From Oscarella lobularis (taxonomy: Eukaryota > Porifera > Homoscleromorpha > Homosclerophorida > Oscarellidae): a stretch of 64,000 bases of DNA. Shown here piece after piece: positions 11,170-20,888 of the stretch (its first letter is position 1; every line of letters starts with the position of its first letter). Location of the stretch: contig NC_089191.1 in the NCBI RefSeq assembly GCF_947507565.1, forward strand, positions 1,426,001 through 1,490,000, read 5' to 3'. The notes beneath the pieces were generated by a model. The model was not told the origin of the DNA. It searched no databases and saw only the letters and a list, made by a program, of their open reading frames with translations. Made by a program: the position numbers and the translations under genes.

Positions 11170-12121
11170 TTGTGCCAACTAGTAAACTTGCAAAGTAACT
11201 ATGACTGCAACTCAGCAATTGCCATAGCTATTGGCGTTGTTAAGAGCCACGATAGCAATCTTCTTCAGTCAAATGGTGGTTACCTGTCACTCTCTAAAAG
11301 TTGGGCAAAAAGCTGGCTTCGTCATATGGGCTATGTGAAAAGGCGAGCTACCACTTCAGCAAAAGTTCCTGTCACAGATTTTGAAAATACAAGGAGCAGT
11401 TTCTTTTTGATGTTCGTTCATTGGTCGAGTTGGCAGATGTTCCAAACGATCTTGTCATAAATTGGGATCAAACTGGTTTGCAATACGTTCCCGTGTCGAA
11501 TTGGACACTAACAGAAATCAGGTCTCGGTGAGTTGAAATTACTGGCGTAGGCGATAGAAGGCAGGTTACAGCTGTGTTGGCGGCGTCGATGACAGGAGAT
11601 TTTTTGCCACCTCAAATTATCTATCAAGGCAAGACCACCAAATGTGTTCCACCAGTTTCTTTTCCTTCCGACTGGGATATAACTTGCACTGAAAATCACT
11701 GGTCAAATGAAAAACCATGGAACAATACTTACTAAACGTGCTGTTTCCCTCTGTTTTTCAGAAAAGGCAGAATCTTGGACTTGACCTTGACTTTCCAGCT
11801 CTTGTCATTTTTGATCATTTCAGGGGCCAGTGCACATCATTATTTCTTGCTATGCTTGAAGCAAAACATATTCTTCTGGCTATTGTACCGGCAGGATGCA
11901 CTGACAGAATTCAACCTCTCGATGTTAGCGTTAACAAAGATGTAAAGGATTGTCTTCGACGGCAGTTTCAGGAATGGTACTCTGACCAAATTCTTAGGCA
12001 GCTGCAGCAGAATGAGAGTGAACAAATCACGCCCGTAGATCTTAGGCTCAGCGTCGTTAAGCCTCTAAGCGCAAAATGGCTAATTGGAGCCTTTGAGTAC
12101 ATCAAAATAATCCTACCATAG
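11170..12121 (+). pseudogene. pogo/Jerky-like DDE_1 transposase, copy 2
   Basis: Recognisable order: helix-turn-helix tail (GGYLSLSKSWAKSWLRHMGY, KRRATTSAKVPV), DDE_1 core with D1 in VINWDQTGLQYVPVSNWT, then FLPPQIIYQGKTTKCVP, D2 in ALVIFDHFRGQCTS and D3 in IQPLDVSVNKDVKDCL. All three catalytic acids are present. The damage is a frameshift near 11385 (between DFEN and EQFLFDV), a TGA near 11531 and another shift before 11717. The N-terminal HTH seen in copy 3 (16680-17122) is missing or highly decayed upstream. pogo-type transposases excise and insert DNA at TA dinucleotides. The gene ends 109 bp from the convergent HIRAN-Ulp1 gene. Confidence 0.82.
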
Positions 12122-12229
12122 TCAAAAACGGTTTTAGAGAAGTGGGACTGATATAGACTTATATTGCTAAAAGAACTTGTGCTATTATAATCATCAATAT
12201 ATCGTTCTGTTTGCTAATGTCACAAAAAA

Positions 12230-13299
12230 TTATATGATTGCCGAGTCAGGAATGTCACTAGGAAATGGTTTTAGTTCGCCTTTCTCGAAATACAGCAGAA
12301 GATGCTTCCTCATCTCGCACTGAGAAAACAACAAACCAGTGCCATGAAGTAAAGCAGTAGCACTGGCTATCGCAATCGCAAACAGTCCACAATCGTTTGT
12401 TCCCTGTTGCTTTGGCGCATCGCTCACAACTATTTTGTAGCCATGACAAAAATGAAATAAATTCAGAATAACCTTTGTCGTTTCAGGGTCAATTTTACAA
12501 TAAAGAGAATCGAAAACTATAATTTCATTTTTTTCACCTAAAGTCGACACTGTAATCCAATGATTTCCCTTGCTGTGCACTATTTGTAAACCAGTGTGAA
12601 CCTTCTTTTGGGGTCTGCTTTGGAGTAGAGTCAGGTTAAGACCCTCTATCTCTGGAAATTGCCTTTTGAGAAGGAAAAGTGCAAAATTTATATGATTGTC
12701 GTTCAGCCACGCATTCTCAATGATACTTCTTTTGTCCAGTAGCGTTAGAATCAAAGAGTCCGGCCGAATCCAGGGAGACTCGTCAGACTGGAGCTGATGT
12801 TCATAATTCTCAGAACTAATAGTTCCACTAATGTCCCTTAAATTTGGCACCACCGCAGGAGCTGGGACAGACTGGAGCTGATGTTGAAGATTCTCAAAAC
12901 TAATAGTTCCACTTATTTCCCTTGAATATGACACTATCGCAGGAGCTGAAGAAATAAGATTGCAAATTTTATCAACTAAGGGCTTTTCCCCAGTAAAAGT
13001 GAGCCGACAGGGTATTTCTAACCCTCCTTGAGGTAGATCTCTTGAAAAACGCCTTTGACCCGTCACTTCGCAAAATATAGAGCCATTCAAACAAATAAAA
13101 AGACTACACATCGCCGAAATTTTCCGAGGAAGATGTCCGACGATCGCATCGCCTTTCTCTACTGAAACGGCGTATGGATCATGAACGTTACCTGCTTCTC
13201 GTTCGCACGGGGGACTTTCGCCACAATTGAAAACCATCTATCTCTGTAGACGTGGTAACCTCGCACCATAGAATCAACCTGAAATCGCTGAACGGCCAT
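12230..13299 (-). CDS. HIRAN + Ulp1 (C48) SUMO-type protease, copy 2
   Basis: A 335-residue frame (13237-12230) carries a HIRAN-like module at residues 15-80 (GNVHDPYAVSV, IVGHLPRKIS, CEVTGQRRF, DLPQGGLEIPC) and a C48 peptidase at ~165-300. Catalytic His226 (GNHWITVS), Asp243 (VFDSLY), Gln277/278 and Cys283 (TNDCGLFAI) are all intact. A linker holds a tandem duplication of ISGTISxEN..HQLQS (about residues 108-151). The natural start is probably the ATG at 13299, giving MAVQRFQVDSMVRGYHVYRD, typical of this family. That stretch is one base out of frame with the main frame near 13235, so either a short intron or a single-base lesion lies there. Predicted activity: deconjugation of SUMO or a similar modifier. 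It is convergent with the DDE_1 transposase, as in copy 1. Confidence 0.85.
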
Positions 13300-13371
13300 G
13301 TTGACGCAAGCGCAATGCGCAGAAGTACACGCAAATAGTATTAATTTATTTAGTGGGCGTGGTTTATGAAA

Positions 13372-13458
13372 TCATCCGCGAAAATAAAAACCGCGAAAAT
13401 TCTAAAACCTCTTTATCCGCGAAATTTAATCCCCGCGAAAAGTTCCGGCTGTACGGTA
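13372..13458 (-). repeat. GCGAAA-rich sequence upstream of the HIRAN-Ulp1 gene
   Basis: Repeated CCGCGAAA words (CCGCGAAAATAAAAACCGCG, CCCGCGAAAAGTTCC) end in CCGGCTGTACGGTA. A diverged version, in opposite orientation, occurs at 16538-16615 (ACCGCACAGCCGG...CCGCGAAAATTG), upstream of pogo copy 3. This suggests a family-specific end or promoter sequence. Confidence 0.45.
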
Positions 13459-13567
13459 GGAAGTGTTTAGCAGCTGTACGAGACAATGCATGGCTTTCGC
13501 GGGCCCAAATTTCGAAAAAAAGAGCATGCGCATAAGGACGCCATATATAGCGGTCGAAACAGGGACT

Positions 13568-14060
13568 ATTTATAGAAGCAGTGCATGTTAAAAGGTTAAA
13601 AAAGATTCTGTGGCGCTAGATGCTCTTCTTGAAGACGGAGAGCTTAAAGAAATTCAAACCATTGAAATTGACGACGATTGGATAGATGAAGTAGTTAATA
13701 AAGTTTCTCCGGTCGGTGCCAATGCACCTGAAGCGGATGCGTGCAAAACAGGTGAAGAAAACGATGATAACATCGAATTTTCCCACTCTGATTTGCCTTC
13801 GTCGTCATTGGGACTGACAGAAACGGAGAAAATACGCAAAGTTATTAGCAAAATAGGGGATAAACCTTGGTATAACGCTAAGAAACAATTGTCCGAACAA
13901 AAATCGTCACCGTCCGACGATAAAACAGTAAATGAAAGCTCAGCTTTCATGAAATGGCCTACATGATACCGGTAGTACTCCTATAAGTGAGTTTACCACC
14001 GAAGGCTACTGGACGCAGGTATTTCCAACGCTTTTTCCAACGGGAGCAGGTGACTTCAGG
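13568..14060 (+). pseudogene. Helitron middle region, 3' continuation
   Basis: Starting near 13608 the frame reads ALDALLEDGELKEIQTIEID, then an acidic stretch, then EKIRKVISKIGDKPWYN and ESSAFMKWPT. After a frameshift at ~13966 it continues TPISEFTTEGYWTQVFPTLF and PTGAGDF. The 'FTTEGYxxxxFPTLFPTGxxDF' block is diagnostic of the helicase-like region of metazoan Helitrons that follows the DUF6570-like N-terminus seen at 10020-10966. Homology ends at about 14060, where a DDE_4 transposase begins. The segment is the right half of the Helitron interrupted by pogo copy 2. Confidence 0.7.
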
Positions 14061-14061
14061 C

Positions 14062-14506
14062 GATCGGTGACTCTTGCAGATGACCATGCCAATGTCTATC
14101 AAGAGGTTTTTCCCTTCGTGTGTGAGCATTATCGACTGTTTTGAAGTGTTCACAGAACGATCGGCGGATCACTCGCTAAAGCACAGTCGTACTCCAACTA
14201 CAAACACCGCAACACAGTGAAATTCCTTATTTCACTTACTCCAAACGGCGCAATATTGTTTATATCCAAGGGATGGGGTGGGCGAGTTTCTCACAAGGTA
14301 TTAACCAAAAATTGTGGAATACTGAAAATCTACTGCCAGGGGACGAGGTACTTGCAGACAGAGGATTTAATATAGAGGATTCCGTAGGATTTTACGGAGC
14401 AAGTTTGAAAATGCCGCCTTTCACGCGACAAAATAACAACTCTATGCGAAGAAAGTTCATTTTGCTTGAAAGCTATCTAATTGCAGAATTCATGTGGAGC
14501 GCATAA
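14062..14506 (+). pseudogene. DDE_4 (ISL2EU/PHIS-type) transposase fragment
   Basis: Frame-shifted pieces read [13 protein letters not shown] (first Asp), [37 protein letters not shown], and [20 protein letters not shown] (second Asp). These are core blocks of DDE_4-type transposases of the ISL2EU/PHIS assemblage, which in animals commonly travel with a YqaJ-domain gene. Such a gene follows convergently at 14510-16440, as expected. The N-terminal THAP-like DNA-binding region and the last catalytic acid are missing or unreadable. At least two frameshifts and the abrupt left junction with Helitron sequence show it is a relic. Confidence 0.7.
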
Positions 14507-14509
14507 TTT

Positions 14510-16440
14510 TAGAGCTAAAGCAATAGTACACTGTATTCAGTTCCACTGTGCCTATTGCTGCTATAAAGTGTGACAATGACTCGGGGCTTAGCTTAATAGA
14601 CAAAATTGCTGTCATTGCCTGTGCTTTGTGTAATTGTTGTTTACTTCTCTTTTCTGTTTCCTTTACAACCACTGCAAAACGATTTACCCTTGGGAATTTT
14701 GCCATACGAATGCAGTCAACGTGGAACCACTGAGTCAGGCAAGTTTTGTTACTGCATTTCACCTCGTTCACTCTTGCCGCAAAAGCACCATGTACGGACG
14801 GCGTCTTTTGTCGTCGTTGCCTTTTGTGCTGGCTTTCTCCCCAGCTTAGCTCTTGTAAACCACTTAGCAAGGATTTCTGGAAGCAGACACTGCTTAATAA
14901 TGTCGCCGCTTTGTCAATCACGTTATCTAAGAAATTCTCGTCGACGGACACACGTTCGATGTTAATGTCGCGCTGAGTCCAAACGACGAAATCACAGTAA
15001 CGCACTCCAGTGACCTTCATTTGGCATTGAACTTAGTAGTAATACTGGTGCCGTGTTTTGAGTTGCAGCGTGCCACTGCTCGAACGCTCGAGCCAGAAAT
15101 CGTTGTCGGTTAAGGCTTCCTCAATAGACTTGTCAGAGGAGCGATAAGGGCATTTCACTTCTACGCAACCTTTGTCACAGCAATCACAAATTACTAAGCT
15201 GTCAGGGCTTGCTCCCAAGAAAGGGTACTGTGCGCTGATAGAAGCCTGGCTCTTCCAATACTAGATTAATATGCGTTTCTTTCCTCATTGTAACGTACTG
15301 CTTTAATGCAACTTTTTCTTTTTTGCAACTCCCACTTAGTTGCTTTATTTCCCGCGAAGCTGTAACTTTCGGGGTAGCATACCTTCTTGATTACCGTGAT
15401 AGAAGGGGAGTCAGGCTTTGTGGAAACAACACTTTTGAGATTTGATGCATTTATTCTACCTGCCCGATAGCGATACCAGGCTTTGCTGCTGGCTTGCTTG
15501 CGTGTTGCGAATTCAATTTGGGCGCATTAAGCTTCCGTAAGAGCTCACTCTTCAAACGCCTCTGCGCTCTTTCCTGGAAGATCTTCAAACGAATGCTGGG
15601 TAAATTCGTGCTTGCACGAATCTGTGAGGACTGGCGGAGTCTTTTCAGTAGAAAATTTGTCACTGTACTCTTTCTGCAACGCCAGTATCACAGTATCACA
15701 CTCCGATACTCTTTCTGCAACGCCAGTATCACAGTATCACACTCCGATAAGTCTTTGTAAAGCTGCTTGAGAATACTTTCTGAAGGATCGCAATATGCTT
15801 TGCTTTGTTAACCGAGGGCTTCCACGGCTCCGAGAGCTTTCGTTTAGGCGACACGAAATCTATTTCAGACGTAGACAAACAGTCGACTCTTTTGCTTGGC
15901 GGTTTTTTCCACTCACATAACACCGACGTGCACGTTACCTCCGACTCCATTCGATTTCGACAGTCAACGGCAAACAGCAGCGCTGCTACTTGCAAGAAAG
16001 CCTCGCCTAAGCCGGCCATGCACGTACAATGACCGCAACAGACTGCTCCGTCAGCTTCTGCAGCGAACCATGGCAGCAGCGGCGGCTCCGACAGCGATTG
16101 CGAGTGCTTCACTCTTCCCAGTACCACAAATTTTGAGCCTCTGGAATAGCACTGGACGCCTGTTACGAAACCAGCCACTAAATATTTGTAGCCGTCGAGG
16201 CTTTGGCACGCTTTCATTCCTTCTTGCGCATACTCGCTTGCGGTGTGGATCAAGAAGTTGCATATGTCGGGGTAAGCAACCTGGGGAGATACCAGCGCCT
16301 GTTCTGCAACTGTCGAAGAGTACAGGTCGTCCAAGTCAGGAGCAATTAGGTCCAGTTTTTCAAGATAGCGGCGCTTCGCAGCCTCGGGAAGAGACTGACA
16401 GTACGGAGAAAGTCTTCAAGAGCAACATTCCATAGCAAAT
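14510..16440 (-). pseudogene. SWIM / YqaJ nuclease / PHD-finger transposon protein
   Basis: Reading from 16440 downward: EAAKRRYLEKLDLIAPDLDD; a SWIM-like segment at ~16080-15960 (CCGHCTCMAGLGEA..LQVAALLF); a linker; a YqaJ-type nuclease core at 15330-15040 (GASPDSLVICDCCDKG, VEVKCPYRSS, HQYYY|VQCQMKVTG, CDFVVWTQ); and a PHD-like CSNKTCLTQWFHVDCIRM near 14690. The Asp and the E-x-K of the nuclease are intact. Damage: a frameshift at the start (~16385), a 41-bp tandem duplication at 15666-15747, CAA changed to TAA at ~15030, and loss of two SWIM zinc ligands (the expected GEACxH reads GEAFLQ). YqaJ exonuclease-like proteins accompany ISL2EU transposases. The gene is convergent with the DDE_4 fragment. 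Confidence 0.75.
15666..15747. repeat. 41-bp perfect tandem duplication
   Basis: Two adjacent copies of a 41-bp unit beginning TACTCTTTCTGCAACGCCAG. The period is not a multiple of three, so it disrupts the SWIM/YqaJ frame in which it lies. Confidence 0.9.
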
Positions 16441-16537
16441 GAGTTTTCAAAGCGATCGATCGCGAAATAAACGAGTGTCACACATTTGGCGTAACGTTTT
16501 GTGCCACACACTAGCGCGCATTCTTTGGACCGTGAAC

Positions 16538-17122
16538 ACCGCACAGCCGGTATATTTCGGGGCGAGCAACTTTTGCGGATTTTGTGGGACAGGCCCCGTC
16601 CGCGAAAATTGTTGCGCAAAATACTCACCACGTGTAGCCATATTAGCGCACGTTGCCGATTTTGCGCGCTGCCCTCCCATGTCGTTGTATCGGTACTTTC
16701 CGCGCGTAGACGAAGTCGTTCTTCCTGCTATTGACGGACCACCGGCGAAGAAGATTCCAGCGGGAGCAATAGCAGGAGCTAACCGCGAAGTTTGAGCCGC
16801 TCAACGCGATGGAACCAAGGCGGAGAAGCAGAACAGATCGCGCGGCCCTTACGTCGTCTTCACTCCTAAAGAAAAGACTGAATTAGGAAAAAGAGCGGCC
16901 CAACATGGAATTGCGGCGGCGATTCGTTATTTCTCGAAGAAAGGTTCTCGTTTTGCCGATCTGAAAGAGATTAGTGTGCGCTCATGGAAGACGAAATCTC
17001 TCCGATCTGGAGAAAGCAAAAGACGGCGGTGCAGCAACTGAGTTGCCTCCTGAAGCCCGAGGCCATCCCCTTCTGCTAGGAAAAAAAGCTCGATGACCAA
17101 GTGCAACAGTACCTAAAACAAC
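16538..17122 (+). pseudogene. pogo-type transposase N-terminus, copy 3
   Basis: After a leader with GCGAAAA-type motifs (16538-16615), a frame starting MSLYRYFPRVDEVVLPAIDG continues with KKIPAGAIAGANREV, then a shifted frame RSRGPYVVFTPKEKTELGKR, AAQHGIAAAIRYFSKKG and EISVRSWKTK. The last blocks form a helix-turn-helix DNA-binding region characteristic of the same pogo/Jerky-like family as copies 1 and 2. A further broken part reads EARGHPLLLGKK and, in another frame, KLDDQVQQYLKQL. Homology ends at ~17122, exactly where the CAP-Gly region starts, so the catalytic domain is missing. Confidence 0.7.
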
Positions 17123-17123
17123 T

Positions 17124-17400
17124 ACCGTGCGCGTGCCCAAGAAATTCGAATCTGAATGTCGACTGGAAGAAGGAGCGATCGTCAGGGTCAACCGTGGAAT
17201 CGGAACGATCAAGTTTATACGACGACTGAAGTACGTCCCATGGAGGTATTTCGGCATCGAACTCAACGAACGAAATGTAACGAGCGACGGCTGTGTCGAC
17301 AACTGGAGATACTATTGCTGCCCGCAGAACTGCGGAGTATTTTTTATTAAGCACACGAAATTCGCTAAATTATCGAGCGAAAGCGACCACTTGCCTAGGT
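17124..17400 (+). CDS. CAP-Gly domain exon (host gene remnant or capture)
   Basis: The frame 17127-17402 translates to a CAP-Gly-like domain: LEEGAIVRVNRGIGTIKFI, then WRYFGIELNER, TSDGCVDNWRYYCCPQNCGV, FFIKHTKFAKL. These follow the CAP-Gly consensus (G-x-GTV-x-F, GVELD, xNDGxxxGxxYFxC, GxFV), with the GKNDG loop degraded to VTSDG and a conserved Gly replaced by Arg. CAP-Gly domains bind tubulin and end-binding protein tails. The segment ends at a plausible splice donor (CTAG|GTGAAA at ~17398). Downstream frames are rich in coiled coil, the usual partner of CAP-Gly in CLIP-like proteins. The abrupt start after the transposase fragment makes it unclear whether this is a host exon or captured DNA. 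Confidence 0.6.
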
Positions 17401-17459
17401 GAAATCGCGAGTTTTGATTGTAAATGCTTATAAGAGATTATTTTTGTTCTTCTATTAGG

Positions 17460-17935
17460 AGCCAAACGCTTCTGCTGAACCCGCGAAAAAAACCCGAATC
17501 GAAAACTATATCGACTGTGCTGAACCGAAAAGCCATCATGATTTTGACGAAGAAATATCGGGATCACGTCGTTTTGCCGTACATTTTTTGCAGGCGCTTT
17601 ATTCAGGAGCGACCCGAAGAAAGCGAGACAAAAGCCGAGCTCGCCGCGCGTCACCAGGAGATGAAAAACAAGCTGACGGAGCTCAACAACGAGCTAGCCG
17701 AGCTTCGCCGGAAACAAGAAGAAACAGAGATTGTACTCTCCAAACATGAAGCGGCGATGATGGATCATCGCCGGAAGGAAGAGGAAGCGGCAAATAAGGC
17801 TTGCCGATCGTGAAGCGGTGCTTCGCCGCAGAGAAGAGGAAGCGGCGATTAGGCTCGCCGAGCGTGAAGCGGAGATGAAGAGGAGATTGTGCTTGCCGAA
17901 CGTCAACGCGCGGTGGAGAGCGATCTAGAGTAAGC
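17460..17935 (+). CDS. Coiled-coil segment downstream of the CAP-Gly exon
   Basis: A candidate exon after TTCTATTAG at ~17459 reads EPNASAEPAKKTRIENYIDC. A following frame gives a long Glu/Lys/Arg-rich helix (TKAELAARHQEMKNKLTELN, NELAELRRKQEETEIVLSKH) that continues after a frame change as LADREAVLRRREEEAAIRLA to about 17900. Heptad-like spacing of Leu and Ala indicates a coiled coil. It probably belongs to the CAP-Gly gene at 17124-17400. At least one frameshift (~17812) suggests decay. No precise ortholog can be named. Confidence 0.5.
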
Positions 17936-17939
17936 TGTA

Positions 17940-19610
17940 GGGGAAGCAATGGTATTAGAGTATCATGTTTTCGTATGAATTGTTGAAGATATTTTATACA
18001 CTTTTCTTAGAAGCAATTATCAGAGGAAAAAAAGAGGCGGCGTTGAGCTGAAGAACGAAGCAGGAGTCAGAAAAAGAAATCTGTAACATTGCAGTCAAAC
18101 CTATGATAGCGGACATTCTAAATAGTAGAATAAAAAACGCGAAATCGCTTCGATCGACTTAGCGAAACCATCCAGAAAGAGCAAGATAGCTCTGAAACAG
18201 GCACGGACGCATGTTTTTGAAGCCGAATACGCGGTTTCTGTCGTTCTCTAGGGCGAAAGCGCCGTTTGCAGATGGTTTATAAGGTAAGACACTCTCGCGA
18301 GATGCAAAGACATAGTTCAAAAGCATTTCATTTCTTCCAAAAAACAAGGGGCGGGGTACCCTATTACACCACCTTAAGACGTGTTCTAATAGGTCAATAG
18401 CAGTATCCATCGCCGACGAAATTTCACCACCGCGCTTGTACTCTTTCGCACCGTTAATCAACTGAATTCTTCTAATCGAGCCGTCTTTCCTTAAGCGCGT
18501 TTTACCACCGTCGGTGCCTTATTGCGCCGCAGCTCCGAGATCCCTGAGCGCCAGCGCCAGCTGCAGTCTGATTCTCTCGTACATCATTAATTAAGGAAGT
18601 TCTAAAAAGCACGGTGCAAACAATCGAGGACGCAAAGACCGTTAATGGTCTTCAACTCCGACGAAAGTTGTGCCGGATTTTTGCAAACTTCCTTGAAATC
18701 TTTTACAGTGAGGGTGTCTGCGCTTTTCAAAACTACGGAATTGGCTGTGGCAAAGTATGCTGATGCCGTTATAGCCCAGACAGAGCAACAGGTTCTATTT
18801 CTTTCGGTTTTTAAGGCAAACAAAAAAGGCTGTCGAGAGTAATTAAAGCATCAACGTCAGAGGTTGAAACATTAGCGTCGGTAGTGAATTTCTCAACAAG
18901 GACTCCGACGTTCTCAAACTCTGCCTTTGCATTCTTGACAAACAAATTGTGCAAGCCGTTCTTATTTATAACAAAAATGATGAAGACAACGGTGAAATGT
19001 GGCGAGCTTCCTGCAGGCGCTGACACAGATCCACTTTTGCCATACGTTCTATGCCACTGTGTCGCCTGATTTTCGGGTGTTCTGCAAAGAAAATTTTAGT
19101 GGATTTCACTTATATGTTCGAAAAAAACGCGTATAGTGTCTATAGACAACTTCCTATTGAAACTAACGACCATTCGTAAGTATGCGATGATACAGAGGTT
19201 ATGTTGAACGCGGAGGCCTTAGCAGGCACAGCTGCATAACTTCGTAGGAAGGATCAGTTGCGCGGGGGAGGGTTTCTCATAAATGCGGCTAAACGCCGAT
19301 TTTCAGCAGGAAAGTAAGTACGTAGGATCGTTTGAAAGAGCGACTGCTGTCAGATTGAGCAACGAAAAGAGTAGGTTACGCGGCGATTAATAGCGGGTTA
19401 CCCTCTTGTATACGGGCTAGAGGCCCAAGAATGCATAACGACCATTTCTTCGACAAAAGTCGTCACGTGAATTCGAATCGCGCATCCCCTCTCACTACAT
19501 CTATGACTGCATTGTACTGTACAACACAAAATGGAACAGACTACTGCACAACTCCGAAAGAACTATTTTTTGTCAGTGGGGAGGAAGAAAGGCCCTCAGG
19601 GCGCGTCGAG
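17940..19610 (-). other. Unidentified minus-strand frames
   Basis: Three consecutive minus-strand frames (19026-18811, 18823-18602, 18461-18159; 71-100 residues) overlap or follow each other and could be exons of one decayed gene. Their sequences (for example KTINGLCVLDCLH, DLLEHVLRWCNRV) match nothing I recognise. No repeats seen. Confidence 0.3.
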
Positions 19611-19611
19611 T

Positions 19612-19815
19612 AATATGCCTAAGTTTATGGCTGTGAATGGTAAAACAAGAGAATGGAGACACTTCCACTGGTGTTTTTATTGTGCTTACGCGCGGAGAGT
19701 GAACATTCTATATTGGCCATTTTCCTCGTGGCCGCGAAAATGTCCGGGATTGACGTGTTCCGCGGGGGAAAGGATTGATATTGATAGTGCAATTGAGTAC
19801 GGCGTCTAAACATCG
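19612..19815 (-). repeat. Dispersed repeat with conserved minus-strand frame, copy A
   Basis: This stretch aligns well with 23270-23460: TATGGCTGTGAATGG, GTGAACATTCTATATTGGCC, GACGTGTTCCGCGG. Both copies encode, on the minus strand, a similar C-terminal peptide (KHxxxxxG..S.LLFxHSQP). The rest of the repeat resumes at 20783-20880 after an expanded minisatellite. Confidence 0.65.
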
Positions 19816-20014
19816 ACTCATAAGGAAGGGAGACTGCCTACAGCAATTGACTACGGCGTCTAAACATGGACTCATAAGAAGGGAAACGGCCAACGGCAAT
19901 TGAGTACGGCGTCTAAACATCGAATAATAAAGGAGACGGCCTACAACAATTGAGTACGGCGTCTAAATATCAACTCATAAGGAAGGGGAACGGCCTACGG
20001 CTATTGACAATCTG
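19790..20014. repeat. Minisatellite, ~57-bp units
   Basis: Four to five units containing CAATTGAGTACGGCGTCTAA and ACATCGACTCATAAGGAAGG lie head to tail, diverged by a few substitutions each. The array runs straight into the 32-bp array at 20015. Confidence 0.8.
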
Positions 20015-20455
20015 ACGATGCCGTCTCTTATAGAGACGACAATCTGAGGATGCGTTCTCTTATAGAGACGACAATCTGAGGAAGCCGTCTCTTATAGAGA
20101 CGAAAATCTGACGATGGCGTCTCTGACGAAGACAAAAATCTGACGATCCCGTCTCTTATTATAGAGACGACAATCTGAGGATGCGGTCTCTTATAGAGAC
20201 GACAATCTGAGGATGCCGTCTCTTATAGAGACGACAATCTGACGATGGCGTCTCTTACGAAGACAAAAATCTGACGATGCCGTCTCTTATAGAGACGACA
20301 ATCTGAGGATGCCGTCTCTTATAGAGACGGTGATCTGTCGATGCCATCTCTTATAGAGACGACAATCTGACGATGCCGTCTCTTATAGAGGCGACAATCT
20401 GACGATGCCGTCTCCTATAGAGACGACAATCTGACGATGCCGTCTTACAGGAGAT
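20015..20455. repeat. Minisatellite, 32-bp units with an internal palindrome
   Basis: About thirteen units of a 32-bp motif, CAATCTGAGGATGCC followed by GTCTCTTATAGAGACGA. Each unit contains the palindrome GTCTCTTATAGAGAC, so every repeat can form a small hairpin. Some units are variant (GTCTCTGACGAAGAC). Confidence 0.85.
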
Positions 20456-20782
20456 GTGCTTTAACTTGGCGTCAGCTGGTAAAGAAAAGGCTTCCTTTTT
20501 TGTCGGGAAGTGTCTTAGACGCTCCTTTCTCTTTACGGTGAGTCTCTCTTCAATTGTGTTCGCGTGCGCGTAGTGGATCGTTTGTTTCCACAGTCGGTCA
20601 CAAGTGCTTGTTTGTAAGACTGCCAGACTCCTTTCACCTAAGCAGTTTAACCAATATACACTTAATGAAAACTTAAAGTTGTCAATTTTAACACAGACAA
20701 GGCACAAACACCGCAACACTTTGATATAAATAATTACATTTGTTAATTACCATTTTCTCTGTTAATAAATTCGTCTAAAGCA

Positions 20783-20888
20783 TTGACACTCGACGGTGGA
20801 AGAGTCTTCTCTTTTGGGGGATCCTTCGATCATCCTCTGTGGCGTCGTCGAGCAGGCTATCCTCCCGCATCGCGATATACTCACTCAG
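20783..20888. repeat. Dispersed repeat, copy A (right part)
   Basis: CACTCGACGGTGGAAGAGTC, GGATCCTTCGATCATCCTCT and GAGCAGGCTATCCTCCCGCA match 23768-23855 of copy B. The homology is cut at 20888 by a foldback element. Confidence 0.6.

Larger units (their letters stand above)
10967..13566. mobile_element. pogo-type transposon carrying a HIRAN-Ulp1 gene, copy 2
   Basis: The element holds a plus-strand DDE_1 transposase (11170-12121) convergent with a minus-strand HIRAN-Ulp1 gene (12230-13299). Proposed ends: CTCCCTGTAACGCCGCC on the left, and on the right (read inward) GTCCCTGTTTCGACCGC, each followed by an ATATA-rich GCG motif. This is an imperfect inverted repeat of about 25 bp. It sits where the Helitron homology is interrupted. 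I find no clean target duplication at these exact ends, so the boundaries are approximate. Confidence 0.55.

Noticed and set aside
13445-16550. CCGG-CTGTACGGT ... ACCGCACAG-CCGG as terminal repeats of an ISL2EU element holding the DDE_4 and YqaJ genes
   Set aside because: The left motif lies inside the right end region of pogo copy 2, and Helitron sequence occupies 13608-14060. The right motif fits better as the leader of pogo copy 3. The similarity probably reflects shared pogo-family sequence.
19790-20455. CRISPR-like array
   Set aside because: Repeats are contiguous with no unique spacers and lie in a eukaryotic transposon-rich region; they are minisatellites.
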